Positions 36,112 through 45,491 of a DNA stretch of 64,000 bases are shown piece by piece. Numbering within the stretch: the stretch's first letter is position 1; each line of letters opens with the position of its first letter. A model generated the notes under the pieces. The model did not search any database and was not told where the DNA came from. It saw only the letters and a list, made by a program, of their open reading frames with translations. The stretch is from assembly GCA_030654395.1 (NCBI GenBank), contig JAURXM010000111.1:1-64000 (forward strand). The letters run 5' to 3'. The position numbers and the translations under genes are program-made. The DNA is from Aquabacterium sp. GTDB lineage: Bacteria > Pseudomonadota > Gammaproteobacteria > Burkholderiales > Burkholderiaceae_C.

Positions 36112-36166
36112 TTGCTTGTGCGCCACTTTGTGTAAAACGCCACATAGGTTAACCGTTAAGTTGTAT

Positions 36167-36193
36167 TCAACTTTTTGGGCGACGCGCCGAAAA
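36167..36193 (+). promoter_or_regulatory. Sigma-28-type promoter of the 4HB chemoreceptor
   Basis: TCAACTTT, exactly 11 bp, GCCGAAAA: 6/8 and 7/8 matches to the consensus TAAAGTTT-N11-GCCGATAA. It ends 31 bp before the start codon of the chemoreceptor gene, a usual distance. Confidence 0.65.
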
Positions 36194-36224
36194 AGACAGA
36201 TACCTACTTATTAAGACGGGGTAA

Positions 36225-37796
36225 ATGGCGATGGCACTGAATGATTTCAACATAGGGACAAGGCTGACCGCTTTGTCGGTCACTTTGTTATTGGGCGTTT
36301 TGCTGACCGGTGGCGGTGGCATCTATGCGCTCAAAGCCAACTTGGCCGTGCAGCACGCGACCGCCATGAAGGCGGATGGGTTTGAAACGGCCATTGACTC
36401 GGCGCGATCCGGCCAAGTGGCTTTCAAAGCCGAGATCCAAGAGTGGAAGAACCTGCTGTTGCGCGGCACAGATCCGGCTGCATATGAAAAACACAAAAAG
36501 GGATTGGGCGACAGCCTTGCTGAGGCTGATGCCAAGCTCAGCGCGCTGCAAAGTGAAATGGGCAAGTTGGGCCTATCGGATGAGGCCGTGAAGGCTGTCC
36601 GGCCCATGATTCATGCCATGAGCGCACGATATGACGAAGGCGTCAAAGCATTTGATCCCGCTGACCCAAGCAGTGCCAAACGGGTGGATGCCATGGTCAA
36701 GGGGGTGGACAGGGCACCGAACAAAGGGCTCGATGACATTGTCGATGCACTGATGGCCGAATCTGATAAGTCACGGCACCAGATGTTGGCTGAAGCCGAC
36801 CAGCAGGTGCATACCATGACCGTGATCTTGGTTGTGTTGGTATCAGCTTTGGCTTGCTTTGGCGGTGTCGCCAGTTGGTTGATCATGCGCAGCATCAAGG
36901 CACCGTTGAATCAGGCGCTTGCTTCGGCATCCGCCGTAGCCGACGGCAGGTTGGATGGTGTCATCGACATGACGGGCTCTGATGAAATCAGCCAGTTGAA
37001 CGCAGCCATGAACAGGATGAACGGCAGCTTGCAGGATGTGGTGTCCAAGGTGCGTGTGGCCTCGTCCGCGGTGTCGTATGCCTCAGATGAGATCGCCTCC
37101 GGCAACGTTGATTTATCTAGCCGCACCGAACTTCAGGCAGCCAATCTGCAGCAGGCCGCATCGACCATCGACCAAATCTCAAAGGGCGTCAAAGACAGCG
37201 CCGACAGCGCAGATCAGGCGCATGGCTTGGCTGCGCAGGCCAGTGACATCGCCGAGCGTGGCGGTGTGGTGGTGGGGCAGGTGGTGCAGACCATGAGCGA
37301 GATCAACAGCAGCTCGCGCAAGATATCCGAGATCATCGGCGTGATCGACGGCATTGCCTTTCAGACCAACATCTTGGCGCTCAACGCGGCGGTTGAAGCC
37401 GCGCGTGCCGGTGACCAGGGCCGAGGCTTCGCGGTGGTGGCCTCTGAAGTGCGGTCGTTGGCGCAGCGCAGCGCCAACGCGGCCAAAGAAATCAAAGTCC
37501 TGATCAATGCGAGCTTTGAGTGCGTGGACCGTGGCAGTGCGCTGGTGGTCGAGGCCGGCAGCACCATCTCGTCAACCGTGGACGCCGTCAACAAGGTGCG
37601 CGATGTGGTCGCTGAGATCAAGCAGGTGGCACGCGAGCAGGCCACGGGCATCTCACAGGTCAGCCAGTCTATTGGCGGCATGGATGACGCCATGCAAAAG
37701 AGCGCCGCGCTGGTTGAAGAAACCGCCGCCGCCGCCCTGTCGCTGAAAAACCAAGCGCATGACCTAGATGCATCTGTGGCGTTTTTCAGGACGTGA
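36225..37796 (+). CDS. Methyl-accepting chemotaxis protein, four-helix-bundle sensor type
   Basis: Orphan chemoreceptor of 523 residues of classical layout: short lead with [14 protein letters not shown]1 (about 14-34), a helical periplasmic domain of the 4HB type (about 35-200), TM2 (about 202-222), HAMP (about 223-275) and the signalling domain with tip at about 376-412 ([18 protein letters not shown]). There is no C-terminal pentapeptide tether; the protein ends AFFRT. ATG 36231 is an alternative start with better spacing to GGGG. It sits alone between unrelated genes and has its own sigma-28-like promoter. Confidence 0.94.
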   Translation: MAMALNDFNIGTRLTALSVTLLLGVLLTGGGGIYALKANLAVQHATAMKADGFETAIDSARSGQVAFKAEIQEWKNLLLRGTDPAAYEKHKKGLGDSLAEADAKLSALQSEMGKLGLSDEAVKAVRPMIHAMSARYDEGVKAFDPADPSSAKRVDAMVKGVDRAPNKGLDDIVDALMAESDKSRHQMLAEADQQVHTMTVILVVLVSALACFGGVASWLIMRSIKAPLNQALASASAVADGRLDGVIDMTGSDEISQLNAAMNRMNGSLQDVVSKVRVASSAVSYASDEIASGNVDLSSRTELQAANLQQAASTIDQISKGVKDSADSADQAHGLAAQASDIAERGGVVVGQVVQTMSEINSSSRKISEIIGVIDGIAFQTNILALNAAVEAARAGDQGRGFAVVASEVRSLAQRSANAAKEIKVLINASFECVDRGSALVVEAGSTISSTVDAVNKVRDVVAEIKQVAREQATGISQVSQSIGGMDDAMQKSAALVEETAAAALSLKNQAHDLDASVAFFRT

Positions 37797-37802
37797 ACTG
37801 AG

Positions 37803-37850
37803 GCCCGCCTCGGGCGACAATACGCACGCTGCGCACCGACCCCCGGTGCG
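37803..37850. other. Two small hairpins between chemoreceptor and recQ
   Basis: GCCCG-CCT-CGGGC (about 37803-37815) and CGCACCG-ACCCC-CGGTGCG (37832-37850) are perfect short stems without T-runs. They may help end the chemoreceptor transcript by a factor-dependent route. Confidence 0.35.
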
Positions 37851-37873
37851 GCGTCCTGCGTTCAAACCACACT

Positions 37874-39769
37874 GTGCCCATTTCACCTGCTGCCAACGCG
37901 CTTGATGCGTTGTCCACCGAGCCGCTGACCATCCTGCAAGAGGTCTTTGGCTACGCCGCCTTCCGTGGGCACCAGCAGGCCATCGTGGACCACGTCACCG
38001 GCGGCAGCGATGCACTGGTGTTGATGCCCACAGGGGGTGGCAAAAGCCTGTGCTACCAAATCCCGGCTATTGCGCGCCACCGTGCAGGCAAGGGTGTCAC
38101 CGTGGTGGTGTCCCCCTTGATCGCCTTGATGCATGACCAAGTTGGTGCGCTTGAAGAGGTCGGCGTGCAAGCGGCCTTTTTGAACAGCTCGCTCAGCCTA
38201 GAGGACACCCAGCGCATCGAGCGCGAGATGATGGCTGGGCGCATGGTGTTGTTGTACGCGGCCCCCGAGCGCGTCACCAACGTGCGCTTTCAGGCGCAAT
38301 TGGCCAGTCTGCACGAGCGCGGCTTGCTGAGCCTGTTTGCCATTGATGAGGCGCATTGCGTCAGCCAATGGGGCCACGACTTCCGCGAGAACTACCTGCA
38401 GCTCAACATCCTGCACGAACGATTCCCGGATGTGCCGCGCTTGGCGCTGACCGCCACCGCCGACGATCAAACCCGCGCCGACATGATCGAGCGCCTGCAA
38501 TTGCAAGATGCACGCGTGTTCATCAGCAGCTTTGACAGGCCCAACATCCGTTACGCCTTGGTTGAAAAGGACGAGCCACGCAAACAGTTGCTGCGCTTCA
38601 TCCGCGATGGCCACGATGGGGATGCGGGCATCGTGTATTGCCAGAGCCGCAAAAAAGTCGAAGAGACCGCTGAGTGGTTGAACCAGCAAGACGGCATCAC
38701 CGCTTTGCCCTACCACGCGGGGCTGGATGCGGGCGTGCGCCAAAAGAACCAGGATCGGTTCCTGCGTGAAGACGGTGTGGTCATGGTGGCCACCATCGCC
38801 TTTGGCATGGGCATCGACAAACCCGACGTGCGTTTTGTGGCCCACCTTGATTTGCCCAAAAACATCGAGGCCTACTACCAAGAGACCGGCCGGGCAGGGC
38901 GCGACGGCACACCCGCCGATGCGTGGTTGACCTACGGCTTGGCCGATGTCGTCAACCAGCGCCGGATGATTGACGAGAGCCCTGCGCACGATGACTTCAA
39001 GCGGGTGCAGCGTGGCAAGCTGGATGCTTTGCTGGCGATGGCCGAATCCCATGGCTGCCGCCGCGTCAGCCTGCTGGCCTATTTTGGCGAAGACAGCCAA
39101 CCCTGCGGTAATTGCGACAACTGCCTGCACCCGCCTGCCACGTGGGACGGCACCGAGGCCAGCCGCAAGATACTGAGTGGCATCTACCGCTTCTGGCAAC
39201 ACGGCCAGCACCGGTTTGGTGCGGGGCACCTGATTGATGTGCTGCGTGGCAAGCTCACCGACAAGGTGGAGCAATACGGCCACCAAACACTGAGCACGTT
39301 TGGTGTGGGCGCCGACATGTCCGAAAACCAATGGCGTGCCGTGCTGCGCCAGATGGTGGCGCTGGGCCATGTGGTGGCAGAGGGCGAGTACAACACCTTG
39401 ACCTTGACCGACTCAGCGCGTGCGGTTTTGCGTGGCGAGGTTCAACTGACCCTGCGCGAGGCGGCCGATGCGCCCAAGCGTGGCCGTGCCGCCCGCACGA
39501 CCAGCAAGCCCTCTGCCAGTGCTGATTTGAATGGTGACGCTTTGGCCCGTTTCGCCGATCTGAAAGCGTGGCGGGCTGGCGTGGCACGCGAGCACAACTT
39601 GCCCGCCTACATTGTGTTTAACGACGCCACGCTGGCCGACATGGCCCGTATCGCCCCGCAAACCTTGGGTGAGATGGGCGGCATCAGCGGGGTGGGGGCG
39701 AAAAAGCTGCAGGCCTATGGCGATCAGATCCTGGCGGTGCTTAATCCGTTGTTTTCTGGCGACGCATAG
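37874..39769 (+). CDS. recQ: ATP-dependent DNA helicase RecQ
   Basis: 3'-5' DNA helicase for recombination and replication-fork repair. The 631-residue protein has Walker A in [12 protein letters not shown] (about 52-64), DEAH box [16 protein letters not shown] (about 155-170), motif [16 protein letters not shown] and [10 protein letters not shown], a zinc-binding region CGNCDNC (about 412), a winged-helix RQC domain (about 430-530) and a C-terminal HRDC domain (about 555-631). The only reasonable start is GTG 37874, since the next ATG lies inside the helicase core; no clear ribosome-binding site is seen. Confidence 0.95.
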   Translation: MPISPAANALDALSTEPLTILQEVFGYAAFRGHQQAIVDHVTGGSDALVLMPTGGGKSLCYQIPAIARHRAGKGVTVVVSPLIALMHDQVGALEEVGVQAAFLNSSLSLEDTQRIEREMMAGRMVLLYAAPERVTNVRFQAQLASLHERGLLSLFAIDEAHCVSQWGHDFRENYLQLNILHERFPDVPRLALTATADDQTRADMIERLQLQDARVFISSFDRPNIRYALVEKDEPRKQLLRFIRDGHDGDAGIVYCQSRKKVEETAEWLNQQDGITALPYHAGLDAGVRQKNQDRFLREDGVVMVATIAFGMGIDKPDVRFVAHLDLPKNIEAYYQETGRAGRDGTPADAWLTYGLADVVNQRRMIDESPAHDDFKRVQRGKLDALLAMAESHGCRRVSLLAYFGEDSQPCGNCDNCLHPPATWDGTEASRKILSGIYRFWQHGQHRFGAGHLIDVLRGKLTDKVEQYGHQTLSTFGVGADMSENQWRAVLRQMVALGHVVAEGEYNTLTLTDSARAVLRGEVQLTLREAADAPKRGRAARTTSKPSASADLNGDALARFADLKAWRAGVAREHNLPAYIVFNDATLADMARIAPQTLGEMGGISGVGAKKLQAYGDQILAVLNPLFSGDA

Positions 39770-39917
39770 TGCATTTTCTTGCCCTCAAGACCTGTCACGA
39801 TTCTTGCTTAATAAGCCTTCGGTGTACTTTCAGTCCCAGAATAAGCGATGTGATCAAGGCCTTTTTCGGCATATCTATCGTTTGATTTTTTGTTCATTTC
39901 ATTGATTGGAGAACCTG

Positions 39918-40970
39918 ATGTTCGCAAAGAAAAACTTGGTGGCTGCGGCTGCTCTGATGGCCTTGGCCGGTGTTGCTCAAGCTCAATCGAGCGTCAAGCT
40001 GTACGGCACGGTTGACATGTCTGTGGGCTCTTTCTCTCGCGCACACGCCACAGGCGCAGCAGCCCGCACGACCAACGTGTCCAGCGGCAGCATGATGACC
40101 AGCTTCTTGGGTTTTGCTGGCTCTGAGGATCTGGGCGGCGGCTTGAAGGCCGAATTCGCACTGGAAACCTTCTTGGCTGGTGACACTGGCTCCACATTGC
40201 CGAATAACGCTGGTTACTTCTGGGGCCGTGCCTCGAACGTCGCTTTGAGCGGTGGCTTCGGTAAGGTGGCTTTGGGTCAGTACGACAACCCACTGTTCAC
40301 ATCTGGTTACACCTACAACCCGTTTGGCAGCTCAATGACGTTCTCGCCAACGATGCGCCATTTCAACTACCTCGGCACGGCTGTTCAAACAAACATCGCC
40401 GGTGCTGGCGTTGGTTTTGACACTGGTTGGGTGAACTCGGTGACGTATGAGTCGCCAGTGATGTCTGGCTTCCAAGGTATCGCGCAAGTTGCGGCCAAAG
40501 AAGCCACAGGCACTGCCAACAAGAACAGCTCTTCAGTGGCTGTGTCTTACAACGCAGGCCCACTGAGCGCCATGCTGACCTATGTCAAGGGTGGTGTGAC
40601 CACGGCTCCATCGGTTACAGCCTACACAGCCAACGAAAAGGTCTGGAACTTGGGTGCCAGCTATGACTTCGGCGTGGTCAAGGCCTTCGGTCAGTACACC
40701 GACATCAATGACAGCACCAACGCTGGCAAAGACAAGATCTTTCAACTGGGCGTGTCCGTGCCTGTGACTGACAAGGCCGCTGTGTTGGCCTCCTTTGGTC
40801 AGTTGAAGAACAAGGTCGCTGGCGTGAGCACCAAGAATGAAGTGCTGTCACTGGGCTACGACTACACCTTGTCCAAGCGCACCGACGTGTACGGCGTGTT
40901 CATGAACGAGCGTCAGTCCGCGCTGACTTCAGGTCAATCCTTCGCTGTTGGCATCAAGCACAACTTCTGA
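39918..40970 (+). CDS. Gram-negative general porin
   Basis: Outer-membrane trimeric beta-barrel porin of the betaproteobacterial type, 350 residues. A 21-residue signal peptide (KKNLVAAAALMALAGVAQA) precedes mature SSVKLYGTVDMSVG, the usual first strand; GFAGSEDLGGGLKAEFALE and RASNVALSGGFGKVALGQYD are family hallmarks, and the protein ends in phenylalanine, the outer-membrane sorting signal. The frame opens 12 bp upstream at TTG, but GGAG before ATG 39918 fixes the start. Strong expression is suggested by the codon choice and by two tandem hairpins after the gene. Confidence 0.96.
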   Translation: MFAKKNLVAAAALMALAGVAQAQSSVKLYGTVDMSVGSFSRAHATGAAARTTNVSSGSMMTSFLGFAGSEDLGGGLKAEFALETFLAGDTGSTLPNNAGYFWGRASNVALSGGFGKVALGQYDNPLFTSGYTYNPFGSSMTFSPTMRHFNYLGTAVQTNIAGAGVGFDTGWVNSVTYESPVMSGFQGIAQVAAKEATGTANKNSSSVAVSYNAGPLSAMLTYVKGGVTTAPSVTAYTANEKVWNLGASYDFGVVKAFGQYTDINDSTNAGKDKIFQLGVSVPVTDKAAVLASFGQLKNKVAGVSTKNEVLSLGYDYTLSKRTDVYGVFMNERQSALTSGQSFAVGIKHNF

Positions 40971-40984
40971 TCGATCACTGATTG

Positions 40985-41010
40985 ATGCATGCACGGTGTG
41001 GTGCATGCAT
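40985..41010 (+). other. Hairpin after the porin gene, upstream of the terminator
   Basis: Perfect 10-bp arms ATGCATGCAC and GTGCATGCAT with a 6-nt loop GGTGTG, starting 14 bp after the porin stop. It could protect the transcript from 3' exonucleases or be a protein-binding palindrome. Confidence 0.6.
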
Positions 41011-41011
41011 G

Positions 41012-41042
41012 AAAAACGCCCCATCACGGGGCGTTTTTTTTT
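41012..41042 (+). terminator. Rho-independent terminator of the porin gene
   Basis: CGCCCC-ATCAC-GGGGCG stem preceded by five A and followed by nine T: a classical intrinsic terminator, and because of the A-run it may also work for metW on the other strand. Confidence 0.92.
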
Positions 41043-41065
41043 GGCCAAACGCCGCTGATGCACCG

Positions 41066-41653
41066 CTATCGGTTGTGTTCAAACTGGAACACGGCCGTGC
41101 TGGCGGTCAAATTGGGCCATGTGGTCATCATCTCGCCGTTGTGCAGTCCAAATGACGCTGTGATGTGCAGGCCGTTCTTGCGTGCCAGCATCTCAAAGTC
41201 AGCAAACGTGGCCACGCGGATGTTGGGCGTGTCATACCACTGGTAGGGCAGCGCCTTGGTCACCGGCATGCGCCCGCGCAACACGCTCAAGCGGTGCCGC
41301 CAATGGGCAAAATTAGGGAAGCTCACCAAGCCGATCCGGCCTACACGGGCGGTTTCACGCAACATCGCTTCGGTATTGCGCAGGTGCTGCAAGGTGTCGA
41401 GCTGCAGCACGACATCAAAGCTGTTGTCCTCAAACAGGCTCAGGCCTTCTTCCAAATTGCGTTGGATGACGTTGACGCCTCGGCGCACACACTCCAGCAC
41501 CTTGGCATCGTCCAGTTCAATGCCGTAACCCGTGCACTGGCGGGTGTCGCGCAAATAGGCCAGTAAGGTGCCGTCGCCGCAACCCAAATCCAGCACGCGC
41601 GAGCCGGGCGGGATCAAGTCGGCAATCACTTGGTGGATGGCGCGCTCAGTCAT
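41066..41653 (-). CDS. metW: Methionine biosynthesis protein MetW
   Basis: Methyltransferase-fold partner of MetX in betaproteobacterial methionine synthesis. The 195-residue protein has SAM-binding-like [15 protein letters not shown] (about 20-34) and family segments [35 protein letters not shown] and [11 protein letters not shown]. Its ATG overlaps the metX stop by 4 bp (ATGA), so translation is coupled. MetW is reported to activate MetX-type homoserine acyltransferases; its own chemistry is not clear. Confidence 0.94.
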   Translation of the reverse strand: MTERAIHQVIADLIPPGSRVLDLGCGDGTLLAYLRDTRQCTGYGIELDDAKVLECVRRGVNVIQRNLEEGLSLFEDNSFDVVLQLDTLQHLRNTEAMLRETARVGRIGLVSFPNFAHWRHRLSVLRGRMPVTKALPYQWYDTPNIRVATFADFEMLARKNGLHITASFGLHNGEMMTTWPNLTASTAVFQFEHNR

Positions 41654-42810
41654 GTGGTCAGCTCGGCTGCAATCCGGTCAAAGTAAGCCCTGACGACACC
41701 GTGGTAACGCGGATCGTCAAGCAAGAAGGCGTCGTGCCCGTGGGGGGCATCGATCTCGGCGTAGCTCACGTCATGGCGGTGGTCGACCAGCGCCTTGACG
41801 ATCTCGCGCGATCGCGCTGGTGAGAAGCGCCAGTCTGTCGTGAAGCTGATGACCAAGAACTTGGCCACGGCTTTGGCCAGCGCGGCAGACAAGTCGCCCC
41901 CGTGATGGCGGGCCGGGTCAAAGTAGTCCAGCGCACGCGTGATCAGCAAATAGGTGTTGGCATCAAAGTAATCGCTGAACTTGTCACCTTGATAGCGCAG
42001 GTAGCTTTCAACTTGGAACTCGATGTCTTGGGTGCTGTAGCTGGGGCTGTCACCCAACTCACGTCCAACCAATTGGCGCCCGAACTTCTTCTCCATCACG
42101 TCGTCTGACAAATAGGTGATGTGCCCAATCATGCGTGCCACACCCAAGCCGTGGCGGGGCACCACGCCATACTGGTAGTAGTGGCCACGGTGGAAGTCCG
42201 GGTCGGTCACGATGGCGCGGCGTGCCACCTCGTTGAAGGCGATGTTTTGGGCTGACAGATTGGGTGCGGTCGCCACGGCGACACAGTGGCGTACGCGCTC
42301 GGGGTATTGCAAAGTCCAGCTCAAGGCTTGCATGCCACCTAAGCTGCCGCCCAACACTGCTGCCAATTGCATGATCCCTAGTCGCTCCAGCAGCAAGGCT
42401 TGGGCGTTGACCCAGTCCTCCACCGTCACCACGGGGAAGTCGGCACCATAAATGCGGCCTGTGCTGGGGTCGGTGTGCATCGGCCCGGTCGAGCCAAAGC
42501 AAGAACCGGGGTTGTTGATGCAAATCACGAAGAACTTGTCTGTATCGAGTGGCTTGCCTGGCCCAATCAGGTTGTCCCACCAACCCAAGCTGCGGTCGAT
42601 GGCTTGGCCTTTTCTATCGGCATGAAAGCCCGCCACATGGTGCGACGCGTTGAGCGCGTGGCAAACCAGCACGGCATTGCTGCGCCCGGCATTGAGTCGG
42701 CCATAGGTCTCGTAGACCAGGTTGTAGTCGCACAAGGCCGCGCCGCTTTGCAGTGGCAGCGGCGAGGCAAAATGCATGGAGGCAGGGGTAACGACCCCAA
42801 GGGAAGACAT
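41650..42810 (-). CDS. metX: Homoserine O-acyltransferase MetX
   Basis: Alpha/beta-hydrolase-fold enzyme acylating homoserine in methionine synthesis. The 386-residue protein has GSCFGSTGP near residue 95, the nucleophile serine in [12 protein letters not shown] (about 148), and the catalytic Asp and His in the C-terminal part ([18 protein letters not shown]). Proteobacterial members paired with MetW often use succinyl-CoA and not acetyl-CoA; this cannot be decided here. A TTG 24 bp upstream is open, but ATG 42810 is preferred. A SAM-II riboswitch and terminator lie in the leader. Confidence 0.95.
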   Translation of the reverse strand: MSSLGVVTPASMHFASPLPLQSGAALCDYNLVYETYGRLNAGRSNAVLVCHALNASHHVAGFHADRKGQAIDRSLGWWDNLIGPGKPLDTDKFFVICINNPGSCFGSTGPMHTDPSTGRIYGADFPVVTVEDWVNAQALLLERLGIMQLAAVLGGSLGGMQALSWTLQYPERVRHCVAVATAPNLSAQNIAFNEVARRAIVTDPDFHRGHYYQYGVVPRHGLGVARMIGHITYLSDDVMEKKFGRQLVGRELGDSPSYSTQDIEFQVESYLRYQGDKFSDYFDANTYLLITRALDYFDPARHHGGDLSAALAKAVAKFLVISFTTDWRFSPARSREIVKALVDHRHDVSYAEIDAPHGHDAFLLDDPRYHGVVRAYFDRIAAELTT

Positions 42811-42834
42811 GACGCTACGACAGTGAATAGACAA

Positions 42835-42868
42835 TAAAAAACCGGCCTTGCAACAAAGCAGGGCCGGT
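42835..42868 (-). terminator. Intrinsic terminator in the metX leader
   Basis: On the minus strand ACCGGCC and GGCCGGT form a 7-bp stem, extended by TGC/GCA past one mismatch, with a 6-nt loop and a run of six T. It sits between the SAM-II aptamer and the metX start, 24 bp upstream of the ATG, so it can attenuate metXW transcription. AGGGC at 42876-42880 could pair with GCCCT in its 5' arm as an antiterminator. Confidence 0.85.
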
Positions 42869-42876
42869 GAGCAGCG

Positions 42877-42928
42877 CCCTCTTTAGCGGCATTTTTTGAG
42901 CGCCCGCAATCCGGATAAATCGGCGCTA
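42877..42928 (-). promoter_or_regulatory. SAM-II riboswitch upstream of metXW
   Basis: The minus-strand RNA matches the SAM-II (metA motif) aptamer over about 52 nt. P1 is AGCGCC paired with GGCGCT, followed by the invariant loop GATTTA-CCG-ATTGC and the 3' pseudoknot strand AAATGC-GCTAAA-GAGGG. The order and spacing agree closely with the crystallised SAM-II RNA upstream of metX, as I recall that sequence. Binding of S-adenosylmethionine should lower metXW expression. A terminator follows directly. Confidence 0.88.
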
Positions 42929-42935
42929 TGGCCGA

Positions 42936-42965
42936 AGTGTAGCGCCAAAATTCCCTCTCAACCAA
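42936..42965 (-). promoter_or_regulatory. Candidate sigma-70 promoter of metXW
   Basis: TTGGTT, 18 bp, TACACT on the minus strand. Transcription would begin about 7 bp after the -10 box, at or just before the riboswitch P1 stem, as expected for a leader RNA. Confidence 0.45.
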
Positions 42966-43060
42966 GCGCATGCATGCGTCAATTAAGCATCGTTCTATGC
43001 GGCATTCAGCTTGACTGGGGTCTGGATAAGGCCCTTAGCATGGCGATCAAGGAGACAAGC

Positions 43061-44716
43061 ATGCCAAGATGGTTACTCAAACTCAATGACTACGTCCCCA
43101 TTCGCTATGGCGCTTGGGTGTTGGCTTTGCTTGGCTTGGTGAGCGGGCTAGCCATGTGGTGGCTGCAAGGGCACAGTTCTGGGCCTTGGTTGACCTTGGT
43201 CTCCGGGGCCTTGACGGTAGTGGGCTTCAATGACATGCGACAGTCCAGTCGCTCGGTGTTGCGCAACTACCCGGTCATCGGGCACATGCGCTATTTGCTG
43301 GAGTTTGTGCGCCCAGAGCTGCGCCAGTATTTCATCGAGAGTGACAACGAGGCTGCGCCGTTCTCGCGTCAGCAGCGTTCCCTTGTTTACCAGCGCGCCA
43401 AAGGCGAGTCCGACAAGCGTCCGTTTGGCACCCAAAAAGATGTGACCGCCACCGGCTACGAGTGGATCAGCCATTCTTTGGTGCCCAGCCATGTGCCATC
43501 CCCAGACTTTCGGGTCACGATTGGTGCCGGTGGCTCATCTTGTACGCAACCTTATAGCGCCAGCGTTTTCAACATCTCGGCCATGAGCTTTGGTGCTTTG
43601 AGTGCCAATGCCATTTTGGCTTTGAACGCAGGGGCCAAGAAAGGCGGCTTTGCACACGACACAGGTGAGGGCTCGATCAGCCAATATCACCGTGAACCGG
43701 GCGGAGACTTGATTTGGGAGATCGGCTCAGGCTACTTTGGGTGCCGCAATGACGCTGGTCAGTTTGATGCCGATAAGTTCATGATCAACGCGCGTGAGCC
43801 GCAGGTCAAGATGATTGAGCTCAAGCTCAGTCAAGGCGCCAAGCCCGGCCATGGCGGCGTGTTGCCTGGCCCGAAGGTGACGCCTGAAATCGCCGCCGCA
43901 CGGGGTGTGCCTGTCGGTGTCGACTGCGTCTCGCCTGCCAGCCATGGTGCGTTCTCGACACCCATTGAGATGATGCAGTTCATTGAACGCTTGAGGCAAT
44001 TGTCAGGCGGCAAACCGGTCGGCTTTAAATTCTGTATCGGCCATGTGTGGGAGTGGTTCGCGTTGGTCAAGGCCATGCTTCACACGGGTATCTGGCCCGA
44101 TTTCATCGTGGTGGACGGTGCCGAGGGCGGCACGGGTGCGGCACCTTTGGAGTTCACAGACCACGTTGGCGCGCCGCTGCAAGAGGGGCTTTTGCTGGTG
44201 CACAATACGCTGGTAGGCGTCGGCGAGCGCCACCGAGTCAAGATTGGTTGTGCGGGCAAGGTGATCAGCGCGTTTGATGTGGCACGCATGATGGCCTTGG
44301 GCGCAGATTGGTGCAATTCGGCGCGGGGCTTCATGTTTGCGCTGGGGTGCATTCAGGCGCAAACCTGCCATACAGGTGAGTGCCCAACCGGCGTGACTTC
44401 ACAAGACCCTTGGCGCCAACGCGCTTTGGTTGTGCCCGACAAGGCTGAGCGCGTCTACCGTTTCCACCACAACACCCTGTTTGCGCTGCATGAGCTGGTT
44501 CAGGCGGCAGGTTTGCACCACCCTAATGAGATCTCTGCGGATCACATTTTGAGGCGTGTATCGGGTGTGGATGTGGGGCGTTTGGCCAATTTGCTGCCCT
44601 ACATGAAGCACGGCGAGCTGCTGGCGGCAGAGCGTGGCGAGGTGCCTTGGACGCAAGCCGGGTTCGAGCAATATTGGCAGCGAGCCCGAGCGGACTCTTT
44701 TGCCCCGGCTGACTGA
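43061..44716 (+). CDS. FMN-binding glutamate synthase family protein
   Basis: Protein of 551 residues with two membrane helices near the N-terminus (about 14-55) and a glutamate-synthase-type TIM barrel (about 150-480). Visible motifs are FNISAMSFGALSANAI, GGFAHDTGEGSIS, GAKPGHGGVLPGPKV, DGAEGGTGAAP and CHTGECPTGVTSQDP, the cysteines of which resemble the 3Fe-4S site of GltB. It lacks the glutaminase domain, so it is not classical glutamate synthase; the reaction is unknown, and membrane-linked amino-acid or methylated-amine metabolism has been suggested for relatives. AAGGAG 7 bp before ATG 43061 decides the start; 165 bp of open frame upstream is rejected because it enters the metX leader. 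Confidence 0.9.
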   Translation: MPRWLLKLNDYVPIRYGAWVLALLGLVSGLAMWWLQGHSSGPWLTLVSGALTVVGFNDMRQSSRSVLRNYPVIGHMRYLLEFVRPELRQYFIESDNEAAPFSRQQRSLVYQRAKGESDKRPFGTQKDVTATGYEWISHSLVPSHVPSPDFRVTIGAGGSSCTQPYSASVFNISAMSFGALSANAILALNAGAKKGGFAHDTGEGSISQYHREPGGDLIWEIGSGYFGCRNDAGQFDADKFMINAREPQVKMIELKLSQGAKPGHGGVLPGPKVTPEIAAARGVPVGVDCVSPASHGAFSTPIEMMQFIERLRQLSGGKPVGFKFCIGHVWEWFALVKAMLHTGIWPDFIVVDGAEGGTGAAPLEFTDHVGAPLQEGLLLVHNTLVGVGERHRVKIGCAGKVISAFDVARMMALGADWCNSARGFMFALGCIQAQTCHTGECPTGVTSQDPWRQRALVVPDKAERVYRFHHNTLFALHELVQAAGLHHPNEISADHILRRVSGVDVGRLANLLPYMKHGELLAAERGEVPWTQAGFEQYWQRARADSFAPAD

Positions 44717-44739
44717 CCTGCTTCGTCTGCGTCGTTTGC

Positions 44740-45360
44740 TTAGGCGGTGGGCGGCGCTGTGTCGATGAAGCTTTGACGCTGAGAGAGCTTCTCGAACAGT
44801 TTGTCCAAGTTCTGATAGTCGCCGCGCCAGTCGATGTGTGCGAAGCGAAAGTCCAGATAACCCAAGGCGCTGCCCACAGCGATGTCGGCCAAGCTGTGGT
44901 GGATGCCGTTGCACCAAGGCCGCTCGCCTAAGCCGCGGCTCATGGCTTTGAGGCTGGCGTGGATTTTACCCATTTGCCTGTCGATCCAAGCTTGGCTGCG
45001 CTGGGCGTCGGTTCTGCCGTCCCACGTTTGCTCCATGCGTGCCGATATGGCGGCATCCAACAAGCCGTCAGCCATGGCCTCCCAGGTGCGCACTTCGACG
45101 CGTTCGCGCCCGCTCAAGGGGATGAGCTTGCCCACGGGTGACAGCGTGTCGACGTACTCGACGATGACGCGCGAGTCAAAAACCGCCTCGCCGCCATCCA
45201 TCACCAAGCAAGGCACTTTACCTAGGGGGTTGGCCGCCATGATCGTGGTGTCAGCTGACCACACGTCTTCGACTTCGAACTTGTAGTCGAGCTTTTTCTC
45301 GGCCAGCACGATGCGCACTTTGCGTACGAAGGGGCTGGTCAGTGATCCGATCAATTTCAT
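44740..45360 (-). CDS. Glutathione S-transferase family protein
   Basis: Soluble GST of 206 residues. The thioredoxin-like N-terminal domain (about 1-78) has KLIGSLTSPFVRKVRIVLAE, with Ser in the usual catalytic position, the cis-proline in GKVPCLVMD and the glutathione-binding acidic-Ser pair in VFDSRVIVEY. The helical C-terminal domain (about 88-200) contains SLADIAVGSALGYLDFR. It resembles YibF-type GSTs. It is convergent with the glutamate-synthase-like gene and divergent from the DUF898 gene. Confidence 0.92.
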   Translation of the reverse strand: MKLIGSLTSPFVRKVRIVLAEKKLDYKFEVEDVWSADTTIMAANPLGKVPCLVMDGGEAVFDSRVIVEYVDTLSPVGKLIPLSGRERVEVRTWEAMADGLLDAAISARMEQTWDGRTDAQRSQAWIDRQMGKIHASLKAMSRGLGERPWCNGIHHSLADIAVGSALGYLDFRFAHIDWRGDYQNLDKLFEKLSQRQSFIDTAPPTA

Positions 45361-45491
45361 TCTGTTTGGTCTGTGTGTTTGCGGCGATTTTAGGCTATGA
45401 CAAGCGTAGGTGTTTTTTGATGCGCTTAACTACCCAATATGGGGGTTTTGCTATAGAAATTCCGCGTAGTACCGTTACATTTGATGCACAA

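Noticed and set aside
38198..39370. Open frame of 390 codons antisense to recQ
   Set aside because: It lies fully opposite a certain gene with all helicase motifs; its composition (His, Gln and Ala rich) is a product of codon bias on the other strand. Similar long antisense frames opposite the DUF898 gene (45660-46787), liuD (30939-31880) and the receptors were rejected for the same reason.
42896..43060. Upstream extension of the glutamate-synthase-like gene
   Set aside because: The frame is open for 55 more codons but would begin inside the metX riboswitch; a good AAGGAG site precedes ATG 43061.
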